Assembly: GCA_021780315.1 (NCBI GenBank) | Contig: JAJXYY010000033.1 | Span: 281,487-345,486 of the forward strand | Reading direction: 5' to 3' | DNA: 64,000 nt | Source: Acidobacteriota bacterium | Lineage (GTDB): Bacteria; Acidobacteriota; Terriglobia; Terriglobales; Acidobacteriaceae | Shown here: piece by piece, positions 1 through 9,231 of the stretch | Layout: the number at the start of each line of letters is the position of its first letter | Numbering within the stretch: the first letter of the stretch is position 1 | Made by a program: the position numbers and the translations under genes | The notes under the pieces: model-generated | The model's database searches: none | Seen by the model: only the letters and a program-made list of their open reading frames with translations | Told to the model about the DNA's origin: nothing

Positions 1-150
1 GATCTCGCCTTCCGAAAAAAGCAGTTCCCCTGCCTCAAATCGCTTGCGTACGGTTCGCACCGCCAGCAGTTTGATCTCTTCAGAACTCAGGCTCGACAAC
101 AAGGCGGTCTTTTGCAGGACCGCGCCAATATCCATCCGTTGCGTGATCAT
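1..150 (-). CDS. Crp/Fnr-family transcriptional regulator, N-terminal fragment
   Basis: This gene is cut by the window edge; only the first 50 codons are visible, starting from the ATG that reads leftward from 150. The fragment begins MITQRMDIGAVLQKTALLSS and continues with ...SSEEIKLLAVRTVRKRF and GELLFSEGE. That is the usual start of a cyclic-nucleotide-binding-like sensor domain in Crp/Fnr regulators (loop after 'F..GE.LF.EG'). The effector and the C-terminal HTH lie outside the window. It diverges from a ric gene and a nitroreductase, and Crp/Fnr-type regulators (Dnr, Nnr, HcpR) often control nitric-oxide defence, so a role as the local regulator is inferred. I saw no clear TTGAT-N4-ATCAA box between the two genes. 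Confidence 0.7.
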   Translation of the reverse strand, partial: MITQRMDIGAVLQKTALLSSLSSEEIKLLAVRTVRKRFEAGELLFSEGEI

Positions 151-334
151 GCTGTGCAGTCTAGCAGCCAACAAATGCCCCTAGCCAATCTCTCACACCG
201 CGCGGAGATTTCCGCCGGAGACAGCACATCGTGGCAGCTCCCAGTCGAACTCTCATCACAAATCATGCCGGCTGGCACTTAAGTCACTGAGTCCTGTCTC
301 GCCTTTGATTAGCGTAGACGGTGAGGACATCGAC

Positions 335-1051
335 ATGCCAACCGCAATCAAACAAGTTCGCGATCTAGCTATGGAACAGCCATCCTCCGTGCGGGTATTT
401 GAACGCTTCGGAATTGACTACTGCTGCGGCGGCAGAAAATCGCTGGCGCAAGTATGTCAGGAGCAGCAGATTCCGCTGGCGGACCTTCTACAAGGCCTCG
501 CAGAGGCCGCACATGCAACACCGCAAATGGCCGACCCGTGGACGACGGCTTCGTTGGAAGATTTGGCAACTTATATCGTGACCGCGTGTCACGGACCCAC
601 CCGCTTGGAACTCGAGCGACTCACCACCTTGGCATTCAAAGTCCACCATCGGCATGGTGCAACCCATCCAGAACTCGCCCGCATCCAGTCGCTGGTCCAC
701 CAGATTCTGGAAGAGATGACGCCGCACATGGAGAAGGAGGAGCGGGTTCTATTTCCGTACATCGTTGGCCTCGAACGGGCTGATCAGAGCGGATCGCCAA
801 AGCCCTATGCTTGCTTCGGCGACGTCGCAAATCCCATCGCCGCGATGATGGCCGAACACGACATCGTCGGCAGCGCGCTCACCGAGATCAACGTACTGAC
901 CAGCAACTATCAACTGCCGGATGGTGCTTGCCCAACCTATCACGCCCTCTATACAACACTCGCAGAGTTTGACGCTCTTACTCGTCACCACGTGGAACTC
1001 GAAAACAGCATATTGTTTCCTCGCGCGATCGCGCTGTCTGGAAAGAAATGA
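335..1051 (+). CDS. ric: Iron-sulfur cluster repair di-iron protein (Ric/YtfE/ScdA)
   Basis: Ric proteins are cytoplasmic di-iron proteins that repair Fe-S clusters damaged by nitric oxide or peroxide. The N-terminal DUF542 (ScdA_N) segment is visible, with the hallmark motif DYCCGG at about residues 29-34. It is followed by a hemerythrin-like four-helix domain with the expected His/Glu ligands spread through KVHHRHG, HMEKEERVLFP, MAEHD and HHVELENSILFP. The length of 238 residues is close to the family norm of about 220-245. I chose the ATG at 335, which follows a GGTGAGG ribosome site by about nine bases, over an in-frame TTG at 305. The stop overlaps the start of the following nitroreductase (ATGA), so the two are translationally coupled. 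The divergent Crp/Fnr gene supports a nitrosative or oxidative stress role. Confidence 0.93.
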   Translation: MPTAIKQVRDLAMEQPSSVRVFERFGIDYCCGGRKSLAQVCQEQQIPLADLLQGLAEAAHATPQMADPWTTASLEDLATYIVTACHGPTRLELERLTTLAFKVHHRHGATHPELARIQSLVHQILEEMTPHMEKEERVLFPYIVGLERADQSGSPKPYACFGDVANPIAAMMAEHDIVGSALTEINVLTSNYQLPDGACPTYHALYTTLAEFDALTRHHVELENSILFPRAIALSGKK

Positions 1052-1713
1052 GCATGTCCCCCGCAACACAGTGCCCGCCGCTGATTCACGATCTGCTGTC
1101 CCGGCGATTCAGCCCGTGCGCATTTGAACCTCGTCCGGTCGACCAACACCATCTGCTTGCCCTCTTTGAGGCGGCGCGATGGTCGGCCTCCGCCGGTAAC
1201 GAGCAGCCCTGGAGCTACATCGTGGCAACCCGCAGCGAGTCCGATGAGTTCGCCCGCATGCTCGACTGCGTCGGACGAATCAACCTGTCCTGGGCGCGGC
1301 TAGCAGCGGTTCTCATGATCGGTTGTGTACGGCTCAGCCTGCAGCGTGGCGGCTTGTACCCAACAGCCGAACACGACCTCGGACTCGCCTCGGCCAGCCT
1401 TGTCTTCGAAGCCACTGCACGCGGTCTCGGAGTCCATCAGATGACCGTGATAGACCGCGAGAAGATTCGCGATGTATACCACGTTCCGACCGGTATCTCC
1501 GTCATGACCATGCTCGCCATCGGCTATCCCGAGGCGAATCCCTCAGCGACAAAAACAGTGACCAGCGACCTGCGAACACCCCGATTCCGAAAGCCACTCA
1601 GCAGCTTTGTCTTCTCAGGCGCATGGTCCAACGCCTGGCTGCCTGCACAGGCGACACCCCACCTTGAACAGGCCAATGCCAGACTAACTCCACACTCTTC
1701 CTGCAGCCGGTAG
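1048..1713 (+). CDS. Nitroreductase family protein (FMN-dependent)
   Basis: This 221-residue protein has the nitroreductase fold signature. RRFSPCAFEPRPV near the N terminus leads to the FMN-binding stretch with ARWSASAGNEQPW, and a central segment around residues 110-135 (EHDLGLASASLVFEA) gives the dimer-interface helix. The family reduces nitro compounds, quinones or flavins with NAD(P)H as homodimers in the cytosol; the substrate cannot be read from the sequence. The start overlaps the ric stop codon by four bases (ATGA), so it is probably co-translated with ric and shares its stress role. A second in-frame ATG two codons on is an equally plausible start. It ends nine bases before the convergent SIS-domain gene. 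Confidence 0.85.
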   Translation: MSMSPATQCPPLIHDLLSRRFSPCAFEPRPVDQHHLLALFEAARWSASAGNEQPWSYIVATRSESDEFARMLDCVGRINLSWARLAAVLMIGCVRLSLQRGGLYPTAEHDLGLASASLVFEATARGLGVHQMTVIDREKIRDVYHVPTGISVMTMLAIGYPEANPSATKTVTSDLRTPRFRKPLSSFVFSGAWSNAWLPAQATPHLEQANARLTPHSSCSR

Positions 1714-1721
1714 CTGCACAC

Positions 1722-2867
1722 TCACTCCTGTACCACCGCCTTCACCAACTGGCGCGGAGAGTCAGGATTGATGCCGCGGGCAATTGCCATGCTGTACGCC
1801 AGCAGTTGCAACGGAACCACCTCCAGCATCGTTGCCAGCAAATCGCTGGTCGCAGGTATAAAGAGACAAGCCTCGCTGAAGCGGGGAACTTCTTCGTCAC
1901 CCTCTGTCGCCAGCGCAACGATACGCGCGCCTTGTGTTCGCATCTCTCTCATCAGTTGAAGCACCTTGGAGTAGCGCAGAACAGAATCCGGGTCCGCGCG
2001 ATCCACCGTCGCAATCATGATGAGCGGTGCAGCCTGACTGACCAGTGCGTTCGGCCCATGCTTCAGTTCTCCGGTCGGGTAGCCTTCAGCGTTCAGATAC
2101 GCAGACTCTTTCAACTTCAAGGCTCCCTCACGCGCAATCGCATAGTGCACACCACGCCCCAGATAAAGAAAGCTGGACGAGTTCACCAACTCGGGTGCGA
2201 GCGCTTCAATCTTCGCGTGCCACTCCGGCAACGCGCTCTGTAAAAGTCCGGGAATCTCGCGCAACCGCTTCGCATTCACCTCGGCAGCCTTCTCGTCCAT
2301 CGTCCCGCGGAACCTGGCCAACTCCAGCGCGAAGCAATACAGAACTGCCAACTGGGTGGTAAAGCTCTTGGTTGCTGGAATAGCCTTCTCCACACCCGCC
2401 AGCGTCGGCAGCGATATCGCCGCCTCCCGTGCCATCGTGGAATCGGCTTTGTTTGTAACGGCAATCGTTGCAAGATTGCGTGCCTGTGCCTTGCGCAATG
2501 CAGCCAGCGTATCTGCCGTCTCGCCGGACTGCGACAGCACCAGTACGCCAGGGTTATGCAACGTGTGGCTCGAACTATAGGTGTACTCGCTGGCATACTC
2601 GACATCGACCGGGACGCCAGCCATATCCTCAATCATGATCTCGCCTGCCAGCCCAGCATGACGACTGGAGCCGCTGGCAGCAATGACCAGTCGCTCCCGC
2701 TCTCCGACAATCTCCAGTAGTCTCCCGAGGGGTTCTTGTGGCTCCATCGCATCCGGAAGATATCGTGCAATGGTTGCAGCGAGTGCCTGCGGCTGCTCGT
2801 AGATCTCACGCAACATCGCATGAGAAAAGTTTGTGGCCGGCGGGGTATTGCTCGTAGGATTCGTCAT
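1722..2867 (-). CDS. GlmS-like SIS-domain sugar isomerase/deaminase (probable NagB-II type glucosamine-6-phosphate deaminase)
   Basis: The 381-residue protein consists of two tandem SIS domains and matches the C-terminal isomerase half of glucosamine-6-phosphate synthase. It has the phosphosugar loop SGSSRHAGL (residues ~64-72), LSQSGETADTLAALRKA, ATKSFTTQL, the GRGVHYAIAREGALKLKE stretch, GELKHGP, and a C-terminal tail SPRQLVKAVVQE like that of GlmS. The N-terminal glutaminase domain is absent and there is no room for it upstream. Stand-alone proteins of this design act as glucosamine-6-phosphate deaminases (NagB-II) or related AgaS-type enzymes in amino-sugar catabolism. It lies last in a minus-strand run after the TonB receptor and TPR gene, near a GH20 hexosaminidase, which favours a catabolic role. 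Confidence 0.85.
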   Translation of the reverse strand: MTNPTSNTPPATNFSHAMLREIYEQPQALAATIARYLPDAMEPQEPLGRLLEIVGERERLVIAASGSSRHAGLAGEIMIEDMAGVPVDVEYASEYTYSSSHTLHNPGVLVLSQSGETADTLAALRKAQARNLATIAVTNKADSTMAREAAISLPTLAGVEKAIPATKSFTTQLAVLYCFALELARFRGTMDEKAAEVNAKRLREIPGLLQSALPEWHAKIEALAPELVNSSSFLYLGRGVHYAIAREGALKLKESAYLNAEGYPTGELKHGPNALVSQAAPLIMIATVDRADPDSVLRYSKVLQLMREMRTQGARIVALATEGDEEVPRFSEACLFIPATSDLLATMLEVVPLQLLAYSMAIARGINPDSPRQLVKAVVQE

Positions 2868-2949
2868 TGTCTCTCACCAGTTTCTTCGTTTGCTGCGGAC
2901 GGTATAGCGCAATCACGCGCGGAAGCCATCTAACTTCACCCAGTGCGGT

Positions 2950-5334
2950 CTAGTGCGCCGGGGTCACTTCCCTGTTGTGAGCCTTTATCTCGCGGTAAAG
3001 CTTAAGCTCACGGTCTGCATCATCCGTTCGTCCAGCTTTGCGGTACGCTGCCTGCAGTTGGTAGTGGATATAGTCAGGCGCAGGATCGCTTCGCTCTGCA
3101 AGTTCCAGATGCTGTATCGCACCGGCAGCATCGCCCTGCTCCAATAGCAGCTTGCCAAGCTGATATTGCGCCTGAGCATGGGTCGGGTTCGCCTGCGTGA
3201 GCGCCTGTAGAATCGTCATCGCCTCTTCCTTGTGCGAACTCTGCAACAGCGCGAACGCCAGCGAATACTTGACGTTTGGATTGTCAGGACTCAGCAGCAA
3301 CTCTTCCCGAAGCTCCGGAACCGCCTCCGCGGCACGGTCCAGGTGGATCAACGCTTCGGCGACTTCGTAATGCGCAAGCTTCAGACCGGGGTCGGCGGTG
3401 TAGGCTCGTCGATAGCAAGCCGCACTCTGCTCATAGTTCTCCGTATCGACATATAAATGACACACCAGGCTCAGATTGTCCGATGGAAGATTCTGGCTGG
3501 ACAGCGCATCCGCCAGTTCGTTCGCTCGCTGCTGCTGGCCCGAGTGAGCCATCGCATACGCCCAGGAATACGCAGTGCGCGGATCCTGTCGCACCAGATC
3601 ACCCACTGGAGTAAAGGCCTTGTCCGCTTCGGAAAACTTCCCGAGCGAGAAGTACGACATCGCCAGCATCAGACGCAGGCGGTTCGTTGGTGCAGCCTGA
3701 TCGGGGCTGCTTGCCTCTGCTGCAAAATAACGCGAGAGAGCATCCGCGCTCTCATCGTAATGCCCTGTACGGAAGGCAGCTACGCCAAGGTTGCGCAACA
3801 ATGCCTGTGTCGGCGTCTGCCAGTGCGCGGCTTCTGTGAAGTTGGCCAGTGCCTCGTCGTAGTGGCCCTGTCTGGCGTTTGCTGTCCCCAGATCGTTAAG
3901 GCTGCTGGCGAGAAGTTCGTCTAATTGCCGCTCCCGTGCGGCAATCTGCTGCTCCTCTGCGGGCGTGCGGACCGGCTTGCTGGTCGAAGCGCCCAGCGGC
4001 TGCATCGAGTCATGTTCTGGAGCGGCAATCATCGTACCCGCATGCATTCCGGACACTCCAGCATCGGTCGCAGCCACGCCACTCAGAGGCACCGCCGCAT
4101 CCTGGGCCTCGGCCGCCTGCGCAATTGCGTGGGCACTGTTGCCAATCGACGACTGCTCCGTATTCTTGTACTTCGCCAGCAATGCATCGCCTTCGGCATG
4201 GTTGCCTTCACTGATCAGGATGCGCCCCAGAATGGCATACACGCGACGAATCTGGTAGTTGTTCCGCGCAACATCATCCCCTGTCAGTTCCACAGCCTTG
4301 CGTAGATAGGTCTTCGCGGCGTCAATATTATGTTCTCGCGATGCGTTCAGACCAAGGTAGAGCCAGACCTCCGGCGACTCCGGATTGGCCTCCGCAGCGA
4401 CATGGAGATGTCGGTTCGAACTCGCAAGATCGCTGCCGTCCGTCGACTCTATCGCCCCGAGATAAAAATTGCTGACGTACTCCCGCGGAGCAAGGCGCAC
4501 GGCCGCGCGAAGATGTTCGAAGCTCTGCGAGTTTGGGCCCCACTCATTCATCTGCAGGTAGGTAAGCCCCAGAAAGAATTCGGCATGGCCCACACGCGGA
4601 TCGATCGCAATCGCCTTCTTGAACTCCTCGACGGCCTCGTTGAGATACAACGCCTCGCGATACGCATCGCCAGCCGCCACATGCCAGATCGCCGCGTTAT
4701 CCGATGCTGCGATTATTTTTCGAAAGATCAACGCCGCTTTATCTTTCTCGTGCAGCGACAACTCGGCCGAAGCCATGGCGTACGCCACATTCACATTCGC
4801 CTGATACTCCAGCGAGTGATTGAACGCATCGATCGCCCCTCGATAGTCGTTCGTGTGTAGCAACGCGCTGCCACGAATCGCCCATGCCGACGGATTCGCC
4901 GGCTCTGCCTGCAATACCAGGGAAGCCTCTTTCACCGCATCCTGCTGGGCTCCTGTCCGCAGCAGTGTGGACGCCAGTTCCAGACGCACTGCGGAGGAGT
5001 CGTGCAACGCCAGCGATCGCCGCTCCAGATCAATCGCATCCGCTGGCTTGCCTTCGAGCAAACGCAGCTTGGCAACTTCGTGAAGCAGACATGCGGAAGC
5101 CAGCCGTGTAGCACTTGCAATTGCAACCGGATCGCCGCCATCCAGCGCACGCTGCTGCGAGGCGAGGGCCTCGGCAAGCTGCTGGGCGGAAGGATCAGGC
5201 GCCACCGCTGACGCATGCCTGCCGACCACAGGAGAATGCGTCTGAGCCAGCGGCACGGCGGTCAGGACCAGCGTGCAGGCAAGCGTACGGAAAGAGAGAG
5301 AGTCAAGCCGAATCACTGGACTCCATATTTTCAT
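2950..5334 (-). CDS. Exported tetratricopeptide-repeat protein
   Basis: This is a 794-residue protein with a probable signal peptide: SLSFRTLACTLVLTAVPLAQT at residues ~12-32, cleavage near TQ/HS. Nearly the whole mature chain consists of TPR helices. Recognisable units include NPSAWAIRGSALLHTNDYRGA, HAEFFLGLTYLQMNEW, PEVWLYLGLNASREHNIDAA and AQYQLGKLLLEQGDAAGAI. A low-complexity, Ala-rich linker at about residues 395-450 separates two TPR blocks. TPR arrays bind protein partners, and large exported TPR proteins of this kind accompany TonB receptors and CRTAC1-like proteins in Acidobacteriota. It lies 86 bases behind the TonB receptor on the same strand and 82 bases ahead of the SIS gene, so one transcript is likely. 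The specific partner is unknown. Confidence 0.82.
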   Translation of the reverse strand: MKIWSPVIRLDSLSFRTLACTLVLTAVPLAQTHSPVVGRHASAVAPDPSAQQLAEALASQQRALDGGDPVAIASATRLASACLLHEVAKLRLLEGKPADAIDLERRSLALHDSSAVRLELASTLLRTGAQQDAVKEASLVLQAEPANPSAWAIRGSALLHTNDYRGAIDAFNHSLEYQANVNVAYAMASAELSLHEKDKAALIFRKIIAASDNAAIWHVAAGDAYREALYLNEAVEEFKKAIAIDPRVGHAEFFLGLTYLQMNEWGPNSQSFEHLRAAVRLAPREYVSNFYLGAIESTDGSDLASSNRHLHVAAEANPESPEVWLYLGLNASREHNIDAAKTYLRKAVELTGDDVARNNYQIRRVYAILGRILISEGNHAEGDALLAKYKNTEQSSIGNSAHAIAQAAEAQDAAVPLSGVAATDAGVSGMHAGTMIAAPEHDSMQPLGASTSKPVRTPAEEQQIAARERQLDELLASSLNDLGTANARQGHYDEALANFTEAAHWQTPTQALLRNLGVAAFRTGHYDESADALSRYFAAEASSPDQAAPTNRLRLMLAMSYFSLGKFSEADKAFTPVGDLVRQDPRTAYSWAYAMAHSGQQQRANELADALSSQNLPSDNLSLVCHLYVDTENYEQSAACYRRAYTADPGLKLAHYEVAEALIHLDRAAEAVPELREELLLSPDNPNVKYSLAFALLQSSHKEEAMTILQALTQANPTHAQAQYQLGKLLLEQGDAAGAIQHLELAERSDPAPDYIHYQLQAAYRKAGRTDDADRELKLYREIKAHNREVTPAH

Positions 5335-5420
5335 AAGTTGGGAGTTCGATGCGAACCGCAGTAAACAAAGCAGGCGGAACCGAGAGCGGCTCCGCCTGCA
5401 TTTGGTTGAGCAATCAGGCC

Positions 5421-8400
5421 TTAGAACTCGATATGCAGGCCGTATTGGATTTGACGTTCCGCGTTGCCAACCAGCGCGGTCGACTTGCCGAAGTTACCGC
5501 CAGCCGTCTGCGCCGTGACTACATTATTGGTTGGGCTGCATGGCATGTAGAGACCACCTACTGCCGCACCGCAATTGACGTTGCCGACCGCAGTGAAGGT
5601 ACCAATGTCAGCGCGGAAGTTTGCATGGTTGAACATGTCAAACGCATCCAGCCGGAACTGTACCGTCACGCGATCTTTGACTCTCCAGTTTTTATCCACG
5701 GAGAAGTCCGTATTGACCAGCCGAGGCCCATGACATGCACCACGCGGGGCCATCCGAGGATCGAGTGTGCCCAACTGGTAGCCAATCAAGGTAAAGGCAT
5801 TGGGGTTGATCACCTGATCGCCACCGATGCTGCTACCACTGTTACAGCTCTGTCCTGGAGCTAGGATAGGCCGCTGGTTGCCAGTAAGACCAGTCTGGAA
5901 GAGTGCATTGAGTGCACCCGCTCCAGGCGCTCCCGGAACAACCAACGCGCTGTTCTCAGCCGCGCTGCCCTGGAAGATCGTGAACGAGTTGCCCGACTCG
6001 GCCTGCGTGATGCCGGTCAGTTCCCATCCGCCCAGAACATTGCGTGTCAACATACCGTGGCTCTCCAACTTCGGTGCCAGGTACGTTCCGTTCGCCACAA
6101 AGACGTCGGGACGGTTGGTGTTAGAGTTACCGCGATCAAGCCGAGGGTTGGTGAAGTAAGTGAAGCTCTGCGCTCCCGTTCCGCCGCTGGAATCGTCCGT
6201 CGCGATATCGGAGATATCGTGCGACCACGTATAGGCAGCCTGGAACCGGAAAGACCGGATCTGTGTGCGGAATAGGGTCTGCAGTGCCGAGTAACTGGAA
6301 TCGCCGTTGTGCGACCAGTACGCCAGCGAGCCGAAGTTGCTGTACGGCCGCAATGCGTTCTGTGCGCCACCGGAGACGAACGACGCCGCCAGCCAGTTTG
6401 AAGGTGCAATGCTGTTGACGTCGTAGCTCGAAGTAAGGTGAATACCCCGATTGCCGACATAGCTCATCTGCAATACGGTGTTGTTCGCCAACTCCTGCTC
6501 AACGGTTACGTTCCACTGAATGGTGTTCGGCAGAATCCCTCGTGGATCCATACCGCCCGTGGGAGATGCAGCGCCACCCGACAACGTAGCCGGAGTTGCT
6601 CCGCCCAATGAGCGAGAGATACCCGAGGCAGTGATGGAGAATGGAGCATTCGCGACCAGGGTGTAGCGAGAGACACGTTCGCGCTGGAAGAACTGGCCGA
6701 CTCCAAGACGAAGTGCCGTTTTGCCATCGCCACGCACATCCCACGCCACGCCAACACGCGGTGCAATCAAGTGGTTGTTGTTGTTGACCAGCGAGTTGTT
6801 CGGACCGGGTACACCCGAGCTGAAGTGAGTGCCAAACTGCTTGTTCGCATCGCCGCAAGGATCCTTGCCCGGTGCCGTCCACAGACCATTACAGGCATCG
6901 CTGGCTGGCTTGGTCTTGTCGTACAACTGGGGCTGGAAGCTGGTCAGCAGGTTGTTCGGCTGCACAGGATTGCGCAGGAACGAGTACCGAACTCCGTAGC
7001 TCAGAGAGATCCGGGGAGAAACCTTCCAGATATCGCCTGCATAGAATTCAATGTCTTTCCAGCGAAGCTGCGCACGTACGTTGGTGGAGTTCTCCGCCAG
7101 AAGGAACGGATTGTTCGGAATCAACACGTTGGCCAGGTTGTTACCCGTCACGACACCACCCTTACTCTGATCGACCGAAGAGTCGAAGGTAAGGAAGGTA
7201 GGCCGTTCCGTACTGGCTGCACTTGCATCCTCGTTCTTACCATTGATGCCCAGAAACGCACCGGCCTTGATGGCGTGATGTCCGGCAACCTTCGAAACAT
7301 CGTCGCGGTAGGTGTACAGATCCAGAGTGTTGTTCCACGGCGCAATCGACCAGATGTTGTTGTAGACGCCGTAAGCTCCAAGCCCAGCCCAGACGGTGGG
7401 GGTAGAAGCCTTGGCGTTCTTCAGAGTTAGCGGATAGAGTGTCGGGATCGCCGCTGCCATCTGGTTCAACAGACCAGCATTGGTTCCACCCGGGGTGATG
7501 TTGATGCGGTTATTCGAGTAGGCAAATTCAACGTCGTTCACCAGCGTGTCGCTGATGGTGCTGGTCCAGCGTCCGATCGCCATCTTCGAAGGCTGCGACC
7601 AGTTGGCGTTGATGACCGGGAACGGTGAATCGCCCCAGTACTGGTTGCCGTTGTACGACGGGCTGACCCAGGTGTCCTGCGTATAGCGGGCCATCAGGGT
7701 GTTGTGCTTGTTCAGGTTGTAGTCGATACGGCCATTCTCTTGACGATAGTTCGTGCCGCTCGGCAGAGACTCCGACCAGTTGTTGCCGTTGACGGGTACT
7801 GCCTTGTTGGGCAGCGGGAAGTACTGTGCAAGCAATGCTCCTGCAGGATCAATCGTTGCCAGTGCGTGGGGATTACCCGCCTTTTGCAATGCAGGCGAGA
7901 ACGTAGGCAGAGCCGCGCCGCAAGAAGGAGTCGAAAAGTCGCCAGCGATTTCAGCCGCCGTGGCAACGCACGAAGCCTGCGATACGCCGTGAATTTCATG
8001 TGTCCACTCTTCGTTGCCGAAGAAAAACAGCTTGTCCTTCTTGATCGGACCGCCCAGTGAGTAGCCCCAGTCGTTGCGGCGCAGTTTGTCCTTGCCATTC
8101 AGCGGCTGTCCGGTGCCAGCATTGCGACGGGCAAAGTACGTGTACGCGGCCAGAGCATCGTTACGTCCGCTGTAGAACACGCTGCCATGCAATGTGTTCG
8201 AACCGCTGCGGGTCACGATCGTGATGACTGCACCTGAAGCCTGACCGTACTCTGGTCCGTAGCTGTTGGTCAGCATCTTGAACTCGGCAATCGCCTCGAT
8301 CGAGGGATAGATCAGAATCGTGCGGTTGGAACCTACGTCGTTGTCGTTGGCGCCATCCACCATAAACAGGTTATTGGTGGTCGGGTTGCCGTTGACCGAG

Positions 8401-8948
8401 AAGTCCACGCCACCCTGCAGGCCCTTGTTTTTGCTGTCGAAGTTGTTGGCGCCAGAGATACCAGGCGACATCTGCGTCAGTTCCACAAAGCTGCGACCGT
8501 TCAGCGGTAGTTCCTTAACCTGGGTGCCGTCTACAACCGAACCCAGTGCACCGCCTTCCGTCTCCACCTGAATCGCAGCCGCCGAAACCTCGACGACCTC
8601 GGAGACGTTACCCAAAGCCAGTTTGGCATCCACACGCGTGGTGGATGCAACGTCTACTACAACGCCGCTCGCAACAAACTTGCGAAACGTCGGTCCGGTT
8701 ACCTGTAGTTTATAGGTGCCGTTCGAGATATCGTCGAAACGATACTCGCCGGAGCTGTTGGTCGTCACCACGCGGTCGAGACCGGTAGCATTGCTGGTCA
8801 GAGTCACGGTTGCCGTAGTCACAGCCGCGCCGGATGGGTCGGTTACCTGACCAATCACCACGCCGGTTGTGCGTTGTGCCAAAACTGGTGCGCTGAGCAC
8901 ACCAATCATGACCGCAACAAACGCAATCCAGGAACATAGTCGTTTCAT
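5421..8948 (-). CDS. TonB-dependent receptor with N-terminal carboxypeptidase-regulatory domain
   Basis: The 1175-residue outer-membrane protein starts with a signal peptide (SWIAFVAVMIGVLSAPVLA, ending about residue 24). A CarboxypepD_reg/CNA-B-like domain follows (~27-110: VIGQVTDPSGAAV, GEYRFDDISNGTYKL), then a plug domain (~120-260, with LPLNGRSF and VDGANDNDVG) and a long beta-barrel ending in IQYGLHIEF with a C-terminal aromatic residue. This is the OmpA-related/SusC-like architecture abundant in Acidobacteriota, used for energised uptake of oligosaccharides or other large substrates. The substrate is not encoded in the motif; neighbouring GH20 and SIS genes suggest an amino-sugar polymer. 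RBS AGGAGG lies just before the ATG, and a palindromic operator-like site sits about 40 bases upstream (8990-9001). Confidence 0.93.
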   Translation of the reverse strand: MKRLCSWIAFVAVMIGVLSAPVLAQRTTGVVIGQVTDPSGAAVTTATVTLTSNATGLDRVVTTNSSGEYRFDDISNGTYKLQVTGPTFRKFVASGVVVDVASTTRVDAKLALGNVSEVVEVSAAAIQVETEGGALGSVVDGTQVKELPLNGRSFVELTQMSPGISGANNFDSKNKGLQGGVDFSVNGNPTTNNLFMVDGANDNDVGSNRTILIYPSIEAIAEFKMLTNSYGPEYGQASGAVITIVTRSGSNTLHGSVFYSGRNDALAAYTYFARRNAGTGQPLNGKDKLRRNDWGYSLGGPIKKDKLFFFGNEEWTHEIHGVSQASCVATAAEIAGDFSTPSCGAALPTFSPALQKAGNPHALATIDPAGALLAQYFPLPNKAVPVNGNNWSESLPSGTNYRQENGRIDYNLNKHNTLMARYTQDTWVSPSYNGNQYWGDSPFPVINANWSQPSKMAIGRWTSTISDTLVNDVEFAYSNNRINITPGGTNAGLLNQMAAAIPTLYPLTLKNAKASTPTVWAGLGAYGVYNNIWSIAPWNNTLDLYTYRDDVSKVAGHHAIKAGAFLGINGKNEDASAASTERPTFLTFDSSVDQSKGGVVTGNNLANVLIPNNPFLLAENSTNVRAQLRWKDIEFYAGDIWKVSPRISLSYGVRYSFLRNPVQPNNLLTSFQPQLYDKTKPASDACNGLWTAPGKDPCGDANKQFGTHFSSGVPGPNNSLVNNNNHLIAPRVGVAWDVRGDGKTALRLGVGQFFQRERVSRYTLVANAPFSITASGISRSLGGATPATLSGGAASPTGGMDPRGILPNTIQWNVTVEQELANNTVLQMSYVGNRGIHLTSSYDVNSIAPSNWLAASFVSGGAQNALRPYSNFGSLAYWSHNGDSSYSALQTLFRTQIRSFRFQAAYTWSHDISDIATDDSSGGTGAQSFTYFTNPRLDRGNSNTNRPDVFVANGTYLAPKLESHGMLTRNVLGGWELTGITQAESGNSFTIFQGSAAENSALVVPGAPGAGALNALFQTGLTGNQRPILAPGQSCNSGSSIGGDQVINPNAFTLIGYQLGTLDPRMAPRGACHGPRLVNTDFSVDKNWRVKDRVTVQFRLDAFDMFNHANFRADIGTFTAVGNVNCGAAVGGLYMPCSPTNNVVTAQTAGGNFGKSTALVGNAERQIQYGLHIEF

Positions 8949-8989
8949 AATCCTCCTAAAGTAATGCTCGAAAATCCATCAATAGTTTG

Positions 8990-9001
8990 AGAATCGTTTC
9001 T
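8990..9001. promoter_or_regulatory. Operator-like near-palindrome in the TonB-receptor promoter region
   Basis: The sequence AGAATCGTTTCT (AGAAACGATTCT on the coding strand) has a central CG flanked by near-complementary arms, the layout of LacI-family operators. It starts 42 bases upstream of the TonB-receptor ATG. Related copies occur at 9181, 11068 and 13215, all in intergenic DNA of the same locus. Binding by the LacI protein at 13391 is an inference. Confidence 0.4.
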
Positions 9002-9180
9002 GCGTCAGCATTCGTTCTTTGCTTCATTGACGAAAGAAAAGAGCTCCTCCGCCAATTAGCTGCATACCAGTGCTAAGCACCGCTAATTGTCTTGTTTGAA
9101 TTGCTGACTTGCCATTAGGCGCTGTCGGCTATCGCTTTGTCAATTACTCTTTGCAGAAAATTTCTGGAAAACGCCTCTAC

Positions 9181-9192
9181 AGAATCATTTCT
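9181..9192. promoter_or_regulatory. Second operator-like near-palindrome between CRTAC1 and TonB-receptor genes
   Basis: AGAATCATTTCT matches the 8990 element at 11 of 12 positions; the central CG becomes CA. It lies about 230 bases upstream of the TonB-receptor start and 40 bases downstream of the CRTAC1 stop. It could serve as an auxiliary operator for looping, or be a chance match in an AT-richer gap. Confidence 0.28.
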
Positions 9193-9231
9193 GTTGACAC
9201 AGCAGTGTCGTCTGGCAGACGCCAGCGCTCG

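Noticed and set aside
151..334. Fnr box between the Crp/Fnr fragment and ric
   Set aside because: TTGAT occurs near 306 but has no ATCAA partner at the right spacing.
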